A DNA stretch of 20,783 nucleotides from Bacillota bacterium. Lineage in GTDB: Bacteria > Bacillota > Clostridia > Lachnospirales > Lachnospiraceae. Within the stretch, counting starts at the first letter, position 1; each line of letters begins with the position of its first letter. Positions 14,381 to 20,783 of this stretch are shown piece by piece. A program made the translations under genes and the position numbers. The notes under the pieces were generated by a model. That model had not been told where the DNA came from, did no database searches, and saw only the letters and a list, made by a program, of their open reading frames with translations. Where the stretch lies: NCBI GenBank assembly GCA_023450835.1, contig JAEXGM010000082.1:1-20783 (forward strand), in the 5' to 3' direction.

Positions 14381-14890
14381 TTATTCAGCTTTCTCTAAAA
14401 AACGCCGAAGTTGTTCTTTGGAAATCCCGATATCTTCGACAGCATCCAGCTTACGTCCTTCCAATCTATAAGCCGGTACGACCCATACACCTGAGCGCTC
14501 AAAAGCAAGAGCATTTGCCTCCGCCAGGGCATTAACATAAGTTCCTTGGCGCAGTGCCAGACGATAAGCCTCCGCATCCAGTATATCACTTACATAATCA
14601 GAAAGTGTATCGATATTTTCTATATCGATATGCTCTTTCAGAGCGGCCCGATACATATGCTCATGATATGTCCAAGGATTAACACCATTTTCTGCCGCAA
14701 AGAAATATCCCTGTATACAAAGATCACTATGCGGACCATATCGTTCAGGTCTTGGATGTGATTCACATGGGTGCCAAAGTATATTGATGTCCGGATAATA
14801 CAGAATAAGTTCTGTCAAATGCCTGTGTGCCTGAAAGCAATAAGGGCAGGCATAGTCAAAAAAGATTTCTAATGTATGTTTCATTTTCAT
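14381..14890 (-). CDS. DsbA/FrnE-family thioredoxin-fold protein
   Basis: A 169-aa cytoplasmic protein without a signal peptide. It begins with the thioredoxin-fold strand LEIFFDYACPYC; the CPYC redox motif is at residues 15-18, and the cis-Pro region VWVVPAYR is near 135-142. The long helical insertion between these matches DsbA-like proteins of the FrnE/2-hydroxychromene-2-carboxylate isomerase group. The likely role is a thiol oxidoreductase or isomerase; the partner is unknown. A GTG at 14893 directly precedes the ATG at 14890; I prefer the ATG, about 8 nt after the SD AGGAAGG. It lies 64 bp after the HD gene and 21 bp before the RmlC-like gene, likely in one operon. Confidence 0.85.
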   Translation of the reverse strand: MKMKHTLEIFFDYACPYCFQAHRHLTELILYYPDINILWHPCESHPRPERYGPHSDLCIQGYFFAAENGVNPWTYHEHMYRAALKEHIDIENIDTLSDYVSDILDAEAYRLALRQGTYVNALAEANALAFERSGVWVVPAYRLEGRKLDAVEDIGISKEQLRRFLEKAE

Positions 14891-14954
14891 CACCTAGACC
14901 TTCCTGTTGTACATCATATCACTATTCAACGATTGATATATATTCGGATAATTT

Positions 14955-15548
14955 CTATCTTATTAATTCCTTAACTTCCGGAAGTACCTTATAGATGGAA
15001 CAGTTCATTTTAGTTTCAAAGTATTCCTTTAATTCATAGGTTGCTGTCCATCGCAGGGTTGTAAATGGAAAGATACCATATCTTATGGTGGTATCTACAA
15101 ACCGCTGTTCCAAAACACATAATCTGTCCGGAAAGGCAAGAGAATCACATAGAATTATAAGTTTATCATAATCATTATAGTCATGCTCATGAATAAACCG
15201 CTCCATTTCCTCCTGGTCAGACAGAGTGATATCCATCTTGGCAATGTCATGATGTATGTTTTTGGTTGGATATGAATGTGTCAGACATATCTCTGCTGCT
15301 TCGTCCCAGTGCTTTGATAACAGATAACGGTAGCCGTCTATGGTATGCTTCACGGCAGAGGGGCCATTTCTCCTTCCAATATCATGCAATAATCCAAGGA
15401 CATAGGCTTTCTCTTCATCCAGTCCGCAATACTTTGCAATTGCCTCAGCAGCCTTTGCAACATTTCTGCAATGCTCAATCCATGGTCCGGGATTTAATTC
15501 ATCCGCCAATTGCAATTCAATTTCTGCCTCTTTCCTTGATGGTATCAT
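14955..15548 (-). CDS. HD-domain phosphohydrolase
   Basis: A 197-aa HD superfamily protein. Predicted metal ligands are H26 (WIEHCRNV), H55-D56 (GLLHDIGRR) and D135 (ILCDSLAFP), in the expected order and spacing. It has no HDc output partner or membrane segment, so it is probably a stand-alone nucleotidase or phosphatase. The start ATG at 15548 overlaps the upstream gene's TGA as ATGA, and an AAAGGTG SD lies within that gene, so the two are translationally coupled. The substrate is unknown. Confidence 0.88.
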   Translation of the reverse strand: MIPSRKEAEIELQLADELNPGPWIEHCRNVAKAAEAIAKYCGLDEEKAYVLGLLHDIGRRNGPSAVKHTIDGYRYLLSKHWDEAAEICLTHSYPTKNIHHDIAKMDITLSDQEEMERFIHEHDYNDYDKLIILCDSLAFPDRLCVLEQRFVDTTIRYGIFPFTTLRWTATYELKEYFETKMNCSIYKVLPEVKELIR

Positions 15549-16033
15549 GATAAATTCACCTTTTCTTTCAGCTTTATTGGTATAAAGGTTTCCATCTGTG
15601 CCCAGCCCTGAGCCTTGATAATTTCACCAGGTGTAATAATATGCCCCATGATATAGTGGTCCGGCCGAGCATCCAATTCGAAAACATTTGAAGCTTCAAT
15701 ATACTTTAGAGCTTCACTATATAATTTCTCGTTGGTCTCTCCATCTCCGTCCCTGTATGCATAAGTCAGGTAATAGCCGCCATCAAAATCAACTACTGCA
15801 TTTCCACCATTGTCCATATCCTCGCTTAATGCCCATATCCACACCATTCCCTGCTTTTCCTCATCGTAATATAAGAAATCACGTGGTAAAAAACTATCCC
15901 TGTCAGATGGCTTGATATTCGAAAAATAATTATCAAATTTGCCTAAAATACCGGAAGGAGAAAAGTCAAAATCCTTATCAACTCCTGAAGAAGCAGCTTT
16001 AAAGGGCGGCAGTGATATAATTCTAAATTCCAT
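15545..16033 (-). CDS. effector-binding (GyrI-like/AraC_E_bind) domain protein
   Basis: A 162-aa protein resembling the free-standing GyrI-like small-molecule-binding domain usually found at the C-terminus of AraC/MerR-type regulators. It starts with EFRIISLPPFKAASSG, has a central strand pair around GMVWIWALSE and ends with the characteristic aromatic-acidic patch WAQMETFIPIKL. No helix-turn-helix is visible, so it would sequester, sense or hydrolyse a ligand rather than bind DNA itself. A GGAGG SD lies 7 nt upstream. It is coupled by ATGA to the HD gene and sits 47 bp after the deaminase gene. The call rests on pattern recognition and is moderate. Confidence 0.55.
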   Translation of the reverse strand: MEFRIISLPPFKAASSGVDKDFDFSPSGILGKFDNYFSNIKPSDRDSFLPRDFLYYDEEKQGMVWIWALSEDMDNGGNAVVDFDGGYYLTYAYRDGDGETNEKLYSEALKYIEASNVFELDARPDHYIMGHIITPGEIIKAQGWAQMETFIPIKLKEKVNLS

Positions 16034-16080
16034 AGATTAACCTCCGTTTCGTAAATTAAATACTATTTAACATGTTCGGT

Positions 16081-16473
16081 CTATTTATATCTCGGGTATT
16101 CGGGGAGCAAGTCAATTAGTTTAACTATCCTGCCTTCCTTATCAAGTAACATCTCAATATTCTCTGAATCCTTGCCTAATTGCATCATGAATTCCCGGCA
16201 AGCGCCACAGGAAGGTATTACTTTCCCGTCTTTATATACGGATACAATTTTATCAACTTTATTTTCTCCATGTGTAAGCATAGTTGATAAAGCATTTCTT
16301 TCTGCACACATTCCTAAAGAACTATTCGTATCAATGCAAATACCCGTATATATATTTCCAGCCCTGGTCAACACTGCTGATGCTACACCTCCGACCCACA
16401 TCGTATTTGATACCTCATGGGGCTTAATCACATTCATTGCTTCGTTATATAGTTTTTCCCATATGAGTTCCAT
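16081..16473 (-). CDS. cytidine deaminase-like / blasticidin-S-deaminase-like protein
   Basis: A 130-aa homotetrameric-type deaminase fold. The zinc and catalytic motif is CAERNA (C56, E58), and the second motif is SCGACRE (C89, C92), both complete. The length, the IYTGICIDTNSSLG substrate loop and the LLPEYPR tail resemble the small CDA/blasticidin-S deaminase branch. It would deaminate cytidine or a cytosine-nucleoside antibiotic. The usual PCGxC Pro is replaced by Ser (PSCGAC). A GGAGG SD lies 8 nt upstream. It lies 55 bp downstream of the amidase-signature gene and 47 bp upstream of the effector-binding gene, likely in one operon. Housekeeping salvage versus drug inactivation cannot be decided from sequence. 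Confidence 0.85.
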   Translation of the reverse strand: MELIWEKLYNEAMNVIKPHEVSNTMWVGGVASAVLTRAGNIYTGICIDTNSSLGMCAERNALSTMLTHGENKVDKIVSVYKDGKVIPSCGACREFMMQLGKDSENIEMLLDKEGRIVKLIDLLPEYPRYK

Positions 16474-16528
16474 GTTTTTATCCTCCAGGAATTATTATTC
16501 CATACTATCATTTGTTCATTTGTTTTAA

Positions 16529-17869
16529 TTAAAGTTCTGCTAAACTAAAGGCCATACAGTATCTTTCTATTGTTCGGGCGGCAGCATAAAGCTTTAATTC
16601 ATCCACACCATATAATATAATTCCTCTCGGCATATTATCGTCTGCCATACAAAGTTTTAGCGCCACCGAAGGCAGCCCTGCAAAATGCATTATATTTGTC
16701 GGTCCGGTCATCACACATGCGTCATATTCATGTAAATCTTTTATTAGCTGAACATGTTGCTTTTCACGTTCTGATAATGCCCTGAGATAGGGCTCATCAT
16801 CAAGCTTTCCGGACGCCTCCTCCATTGCAGCTTTGAGATAGGTAATTCCGTATTTCATCATTACCTCAGGATTTGTTTCATAATATTTGACAATCTCACT
16901 GAGAGTTTTTCTTTTAGCTGAGGTGGATGTGAGATATTCTTCCAAATCATGCCTGAATTCGCAACGCATGATATCACCCTGATAGGGCGAATGTGCATGA
17001 GAAACCTCAGAAAAACGGACACCGTCTTTGTGTAGGGCTTCAAAAAGAACATTATAGTGTGCAAGCTGCGCTTCTGATACCTCATTACGGCCAAATGTAT
17101 TGATAGCAATATGAATTTTCTCCGTGTCCACTGGTGTAATTGTTGGAAGAGGCGCATCCCTCATTCCGGAATAAAGCATCAACGCATCGGAAAAATCATG
17201 TGTCAAAGGTCCTGCACTGTCGAGAGTATGAGAAATTGGGACAATCCCTTTGGCAGACAGAGAACCATGAGGTGGCTTAAGTCCCGCAACTCCATTTACC
17301 GTCGCACAACCGATAATCGAAAAGGAAGTATCTGTACCAATTGCAGCTGCACAGAATCCGGCTGATACAGCGACAGCTGAACCGGAGCTTGAACCGCTGG
17401 GGTCTTTCCTGCGGCCATAGGCGTTTTTTACCTGACCGCCTCTTGAACTATAACCATTTGGCATACTCTGTGTGGTATAATTAGCAAATTCAGTCATATT
17501 TGTCTTGCCAAGTATAATTGCACCTGCTCTTCTTAAGTTATTAATGACCGGCGCATCCTCTGCAGCAAGATTGTCATCTATAGCAAGACTTCCTGCTGTT
17601 GTATGCAGTCCGGCGACATCTATATTATCTTTAATAAGAACTGGAAGGCCAAACAAGGGCAGGTCTCTGTCATACTGTTTTGAATCCATTGCCCTGGCCT
17701 GTTGTATAGCTGATGAATCAAGTTCTGCAACAGTATTCAATCCGTCGGTACCATCATATTTTTCTATGCGTTTGAGATATCCCTTTAGAAGTTCTTCCAC
17801 CCCAATATGTTTTTTCTGTATTTCACAACGCAGCCAGACAGCTGGCATCCCGTATATTTCGTCCTCCAT
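16529..17869 (-). CDS. amidase-signature family enzyme
   Basis: A 446-aa Ser-cisSer-Lys amidase. The catalytic Lys is K80 (VLIKDNID), the cis-Ser is in DPSGSSSGSA (about S160), and the nucleophile is about S184 in GTDTSFSIIG. The classical GTDTGGSIRxPA stretch is altered to SFS and IIGCA, changing residues that build the oxyanion hole; relatives with TSGS exist but Phe at this place is unusual. The family hydrolyses amides (GatA, fatty amides, 6-aminohexanoate dimers); this is not a GatA, as gatB and gatC are absent. The start at 17869 is chosen because GGAGGA lies 8 nt before that ATG, rather than the 15-residue extension to 17914. A short hairpin (17907-17928) lies in the 123-bp gap upstream. 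Confidence 0.85.
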   Translation of the reverse strand: MEDEIYGMPAVWLRCEIQKKHIGVEELLKGYLKRIEKYDGTDGLNTVAELDSSAIQQARAMDSKQYDRDLPLFGLPVLIKDNIDVAGLHTTAGSLAIDDNLAAEDAPVINNLRRAGAIILGKTNMTEFANYTTQSMPNGYSSRGGQVKNAYGRRKDPSGSSSGSAVAVSAGFCAAAIGTDTSFSIIGCATVNGVAGLKPPHGSLSAKGIVPISHTLDSAGPLTHDFSDALMLYSGMRDAPLPTITPVDTEKIHIAINTFGRNEVSEAQLAHYNVLFEALHKDGVRFSEVSHAHSPYQGDIMRCEFRHDLEEYLTSTSAKRKTLSEIVKYYETNPEVMMKYGITYLKAAMEEASGKLDDEPYLRALSEREKQHVQLIKDLHEYDACVMTGPTNIMHFAGLPSVALKLCMADDNMPRGIILYGVDELKLYAAARTIERYCMAFSLAEL

Positions 17870-17992
17870 GTAGTTTCTCCTCCTGCAACAGTCTTCATGT
17901 ATCCAAATCCTCATTCTGACACGAGGATAGAACCCCCAAAACCACTTCTACCGGTTTGCCTTCGAAATAATATTACCTTCATTTTCTCCGGA

Positions 17993-18532
17993 TTACTTCT
18001 CAGAAGGCAAATAAAAATATAAAGCAGTTTCTTCCCTATACAGTGGATGCGTATATACTTTTGTATCAATCCCTCCAAGCCTAAAACCATATTTCAGATA
18101 AAAACGACAGGCAAGCAGATTCCAATCCTGTGTCTCAAGGGATACTCCGCATAACCCTTTATCCTTCCCCCATCGCACAGCCGCATCCATTAACATGCTT
18201 CCTACACCTTTGCCGCGATGTGCACAGTCAATTGCAAGATCATCAATAAATGCGTTACCGTTCCAACGTTTACAGACCCTGATACTACCTACGCATTCAT
18301 CTCCGAACATGGCAAGAAAGGCCACTTGCTCCGGGTTATCTATATACTCCTTTGGGTCAAAGGAATCGTCCGGATACGTTTTTTCTCTTTTTATATCTAA
18401 TAATTGCTCTGCTGTTTTCCATTCTGTGCCGTCATATGTAGGAACTAACCTTCCGATAATATCAAAGGCCTGCTGGGGATGTGGCAGTAAAGGAATCATC
18501 GTCTTATCAAATGGAACGATTTTATAATTCAT
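17993..18532 (-). CDS. GNAT acetyltransferase of the streptothricin acetyltransferase (Sat/SatA) family
   Basis: A 179-aa GNAT. From memory it lines up along its length with SatA/Sat4: an N-terminal FDIIGRLVPTYDG.EW element, KEYIDNPEQVAFLAM, ECVGSIRVCKRWN, the acetyl-CoA loop HRGKGVGS (105-112), then SLETQDWNLLACRFYLKYGFRLGGIDT, the most diagnostic block. The family acetylates the beta-lysine of streptothricin; some chromosomal members have other or unknown substrates. The start at 18532 is supported by GAGGT 8 nt upstream; an in-frame ATG at 18574 has no SD. It probably has its own promoter. It lies 123 bp upstream of the amidase-signature gene. Confidence 0.82.
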   Translation of the reverse strand: MNYKIVPFDKTMIPLLPHPQQAFDIIGRLVPTYDGTEWKTAEQLLDIKREKTYPDDSFDPKEYIDNPEQVAFLAMFGDECVGSIRVCKRWNGNAFIDDLAIDCAHRGKGVGSMLMDAAVRWGKDKGLCGVSLETQDWNLLACRFYLKYGFRLGGIDTKVYTHPLYREETALYFYLPSEK

Positions 18533-18559
18533 CAATTTGTACCTCGTTTTCTCAAACTC

Positions 18560-18609
18560 ATGAAACAATTTCATTTTAAAATTATATTTTGTATAGATAT
18601 TTAAAATAT
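18560..18609 (-). promoter_or_regulatory. candidate promoter and leader hairpin of the Sat-like gene
   Basis: A consensus TATAAT on the minus strand (18581-18586) has no good -35, but the -35 zone is occupied by the palindrome ATATTT-A-AAATAT (18597-18609), a possible activator site. Just downstream the transcript would begin with the tight hairpin ATGAAA-TTG-TTTCAT (18560-18574), about 30 nt before the ATG. Confidence 0.3.
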
Positions 18610-18676
18610 GAGGGAATTTAACTGCTCATTATATTAGAATCTGCAAATTAAAAGCCTTAAAAATGATAAGTACCCA

Positions 18677-19210
18677 TTATCTTCCAATGTAATAAAATGC
18701 ATCTTTTTGGCCTCTGAACTCATATATTCCCAAATACTTCATACCTATTTTTTGAAGCACACTTCTGGATGCTATGTTTTCAACTTCGGCCATTCCGTAA
18801 ATCCCCAGTATGTCCGTTTCCTCAAATGCTTTCTTTACAATTTCTTTTCCAATTTCGGTTGCGTATCCTTTATTCCAATAGGGAACCCCCAGTTTCCATT
18901 CAATTTCAGGTTCCTTTTCCTTATATGGATTCAGCCCTGTTAATCCAATTATCCTGGTACTTGCTTTTTCAATTATAGCACCATGAAAGCAATCCAGAGT
19001 AACAAAGCTTTTATCTACAAAGAATCGAATATAATGTTCTGTCTTAAGTTTATCCCAAGGATAATTCTTATCTTTTGTATATTGATGAACTTGGGGATTT
19101 GACATAATCTCATACAATCCATCTATATCATTCATTGTAAATTGACGTACCAGAAGGTTTTGTGTTTCAATATAAATATGTCCAATATTACTAATTGCTT
19201 TCTCCTCCAA
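18677..19210 (-). CDS. GNAT acetyltransferase (RimJ/RimL type) with an uncertain start
   Basis: A GNAT of up to 177 aa. The RimL-like opening YIETQNLLVRQFTMNDIDGLYEIM is followed by IIGLTGLNPY, EIEWKLGVPYWNKGYATEIG with the acetyl-CoA loop NKGYAT, and AEVENIASRSVLQKIGMKY, a complete fold. No ATG or GTG lies at the expected position. The longest frame begins at TTG 19210, but the strong SD GGAGGAG starts at the last base of that same codon, so translation more likely begins just after it, where the in-frame codon at proper spacing is ATT (19195). The first ATG lies 25 codons in and would remove the first strand. It is 62 bp downstream of the 271-aa gene on the same strand. Confidence 0.8.
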   Translation of the reverse strand: MEEKAISNIGHIYIETQNLLVRQFTMNDIDGLYEIMSNPQVHQYTKDKNYPWDKLKTEHYIRFFVDKSFVTLDCFHGAIIEKASTRIIGLTGLNPYKEKEPEIEWKLGVPYWNKGYATEIGKEIVKKAFEETDILGIYGMAEVENIASRSVLQKIGMKYLGIYEFRGQKDAFYYIGR

Positions 19211-19257
19211 ATTTGATATTTTACTTTATAAACATAATGGATAATTCGAGGGCTCCT

Positions 19258-19275
19258 ACAGGTTGGAATTTATCA
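19258..19275 (-). repeat. imperfect 18-bp direct repeat, copy 1
   Basis: ACAGGTTGGAATTTATCA, matching the copy at 20122-20139 in 16 of 18 positions. It overlaps the stop codon of the 271-aa gene. With copy 2 it brackets that whole gene. Confidence 0.5.
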
Positions 19276-20088
19276 GTCCTGACTTTCTTCTATAATCCTG
19301 TAGACTTTTTCAGACCAATCCCAAATATCTTTACAATCATTTTCAACGTATGTAATCTTATCTTCCAAGGAGACTGGTATACTATTTTTGATTTTGCTTT
19401 TTAATTCAATCGGAATAACAATTCTATACACCCAGTCGTTAAGTACTATTTCATCTTTAACTTTCATAGGTAATACACCATCGAATATTGTTTCTGGATG
19501 CTTTATCAATTCATCATACCTGAAATAAAATCTCACCCCTGGCTTAAAATATAAGCTCAAATCTTCTTCATTTGGAAAACGCCCTAATTCACGCTCCATA
19601 ACCAATCTATCACCTGCTTGACAATTGCCCCACGCGAACATTATATATTCAAAATAGTCCGCAGGGTCATTTGCTGCATTTCGTTTTTCACTTATCAGTT
19701 GTTCAACAGGCACATTTCGAGCATTTAATGCAGACAAAAGCTTTCCACATTCAAAAATTTTAATGGCATTATCAAGTGATGTCGTATGACATACATATTT
19801 AGTAATACACCCTTTTCGATAAGGACACGCTGTACATTCTGTCAGTAATTTAGGGCGTAGTATATTTAGATATGTTTCTCTCTTTGTAATTTTTTGTTCA
19901 ATCAATTTTAGTATGTCATTGTCTTCGCACCTAATTATACATTCTCTACCATATTTATTTTCATATGCTATAAATTCAATAATAGTGCGAATTTCCCAAT
20001 CAGATACTTGTGGATAATTAGAAAGTTTCTTATAAAAAATACCATCCCATACTTCTGTACAATCAAAATTACCAATTTTAATTATCAT
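19273..20088 (-). CDS. uncharacterised 271-aa protein, possible ADP-ribosyltransferase-like core
   Basis: I do not recognise a named family with certainty. The N-terminal part (1-75) is acidic and opens with MIIKIGNFDCTEVWDGIFYKKL. A cysteine cluster follows, CTACPYRKGC plus C100 (C85, C88, C94, C100), a candidate zinc or Fe-S site. From residue 101 the string HTTSLDNAIKIFECGKLLSA resembles the 'H-T/H-x-NL-xxI-xxxGxLxS' opening of ADP-ribosyltransferase-fold families such as DarT. Later come YFEYIMFAWGNCQAGDRLVME, VRFYFRYDEL and a strand pair around KDEIVLNDWVYRIVIPIEL that could carry the conserved Glu. No signal peptide or membrane segment is seen. The SD is weak (AGGT 5 nt before ATG). It lies 51 bp after the phosphatase gene, so co-transcription is likely. 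The ADP-ribosyltransferase reading is inference only. Confidence 0.75.
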   Translation of the reverse strand: MIIKIGNFDCTEVWDGIFYKKLSNYPQVSDWEIRTIIEFIAYENKYGRECIIRCEDNDILKLIEQKITKRETYLNILRPKLLTECTACPYRKGCITKYVCHTTSLDNAIKIFECGKLLSALNARNVPVEQLISEKRNAANDPADYFEYIMFAWGNCQAGDRLVMERELGRFPNEEDLSLYFKPGVRFYFRYDELIKHPETIFDGVLPMKVKDEIVLNDWVYRIVIPIELKSKIKNSIPVSLEDKITYVENDCKDIWDWSEKVYRIIEESQD

Positions 20089-20121
20089 ATTTTTACCTAC
20101 GGATTCGGATTTTTCATCCCA

Positions 20122-20139
20122 ACAGTTTGGAATTTGTCA
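20122..20139 (-). repeat. imperfect 18-bp direct repeat, copy 2
   Basis: ACAGTTTGGAATTTGTCA begins directly after the stop of the histidine phosphatase gene and matches copy 1 with two substitutions. On the minus strand its core TTCCAA-ACTG-TTGGGA can fold into a short hairpin with one wobble pair; copy 1 folds less well. Confidence 0.5.
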
Positions 20140-20751
20140 CTATTCTATAATATATGACATATCGCTTAATCTCTTTATAAAGCGTTTTCCTTCATTATTT
20201 TGGAACATATAGCTCACTCCACCTGCTAAACCAAATAATTCAAACTGATTAAGTGTTTCAACACCTAACCCAAGCCACATCGCATTAAAAACACTCAGCA
20301 AATCTCCATGTGATACAATAATAATATTTTCATCTTTGCTTGAAATTATATGTCCAAAAAGTGGAAGTAATCTATTCCACTCATCTCTACGACTTTCTGC
20401 ATCTGAAAACATTCTATCATCAATCGTTTTTTCTTGACATTCAATGTTACCTTTAAGCCATTGTACAGATTTCCCTACACACTTTCCGAGATTACGTTCC
20501 CTTAATGCCATCTCAAAAAACGGGACAACATCTAAATGTTTTCCCACAATTTCGGCCGTTTGCTTTGCTCTTGCCAAGTCAGAAGAATATATTACAATGT
20601 TTTTTCCTTGTAATTCTACAGAAAGCTTCTTACCAATGTTCTCTGCTTGCTGTTTACCCAATTCAGATAAATCCCAATCTGTCCAAGAACCGACCATACC
20701 GTTAGTATGATGAATTGATTGAGTGTGTTGAATTGTAATAATTGTTTTCAT
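20140..20751 (-). CDS. histidine phosphatase superfamily protein with a variant RHG motif
   Basis: A 203-aa phosphoglycerate-mutase-like phosphatase. The family's N-terminal RHGxT signature appears as QHTQS (residues 8-12): the nucleophile H9 stays, but Arg and Gly become Gln and Thr. The other active-site elements are present: YSSDLARAKQTA (R61), ALRERNLG (E83/E85) and VSHGD (H148). WTDWDLSELGKQQA matches the usual 'D.pLTe.G..QA' helix. It is cytoplasmic, with no signal peptide. A GGAGAGG SD lies 5 nt before ATG. It probably heads an operon with the 271-aa gene and the GNAT at 18677. With the Arg lost, phosphate binding may be altered; it could be a phosphatase with a shifted substrate or a binding protein. 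Confidence 0.85.
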   Translation of the reverse strand: MKTIITIQHTQSIHHTNGMVGSWTDWDLSELGKQQAENIGKKLSVELQGKNIVIYSSDLARAKQTAEIVGKHLDVVPFFEMALRERNLGKCVGKSVQWLKGNIECQEKTIDDRMFSDAESRRDEWNRLLPLFGHIISSKDENIIIVSHGDLLSVFNAMWLGLGVETLNQFELFGLAGGVSYMFQNNEGKRFIKRLSDMSYIIE

Positions 20752-20783
20752 ATAAACCTCTCCATAAAATATGATACAAATTC

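Noticed and set aside
17907..17928. Hairpin ATCCTC/GAGGAT before the amidase-signature gene as terminator or riboswitch
   Set aside because: The stem is only 6 bp with a 10-nt loop, has no U-tract, and no known riboswitch consensus surrounds it.
10945..20783. Integron-like gene cassette array next to a tyrosine recombinase
   Set aside because: The recombinase lacks the IntI-type extra domain as far as I can see, the genes converge on its 3' end rather than diverge from its start, and intergenic regions lack repeated attC sites with RYYYAAC/GTTRRRY cores.

Overview
The window reads as chromosomal DNA from a low-to-mid-GC Clostridia member, most likely a Lachnospiraceae relative. Supporting this are strong GGAGG-type Shine-Dalgarno (SD) sequences, an M3 oligoendopeptidase, a secreted GHL10-type glycoside hydrolase, an amidase with copper-amine-oxidase stalk domains, a XerS-like recombinase, and many small GNAT and AAC(3) genes. 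The taxonomic call is inference from protein style; no rRNA or marker gene is present. Almost every gene is on the minus strand; the recombinase at 9890-10945 is the only clear plus-strand gene.

Region 1 (about 1-4240) is housekeeping. It holds a possible truncated gene at the left edge, an oligoendopeptidase F-like peptidase, a metallo-beta-lactamase-fold hydrolase, a RdgB/HAM1 nucleotide house-cleaning pyrophosphatase and a YcxB-like membrane protein. Region 2 (about 4240-9411) holds two large secreted proteins: a GHL10/DUF187 glycoside-hydrolase-like protein behind four Ig-like 'DKAGN' repeats, and an Amidase_3 N-acetylmuramoyl-L-alanine amidase behind two CuAO-type stalk units. Each has its own strong intrinsic terminator, and both point to cell-envelope remodelling.

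Region 3 (9412-9889) is the only stretch over 300 bases without a gene. It carries divergent promoters, a roughly 360-nt leader for the amidase with a GNRA-capped hairpin near its end, and the promoter of the XerS-like tyrosine recombinase.

Region 4 (10961-20751) is a run of 14 small minus-strand genes converging on the recombinase. It includes five acetyltransferases (three GNAT, one AAC(3), one streptothricin-acetyltransferase-like), a cupin, an orphan RmlC-like epimerase, a DsbA/FrnE-like protein, an HD hydrolase, an effector-binding-domain protein, a cytidine/blasticidin-deaminase-like enzyme, an amidase-signature enzyme, an uncharacterised 271-aa protein with a possible ADP-ribosyltransferase-like core, and a histidine phosphatase with an altered RHG motif. 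It looks like an accessory detoxification and small-molecule-modification neighbourhood with several short operons and internal promoters. The points most worth following are the 271-aa protein with its flanking imperfect direct repeats, the variant phosphatase, a putative leader peptide before the AAC(3) gene, and palindromic operators. No CRISPR array, tRNA, rRNA, IS element or convincing integron attC array was seen.
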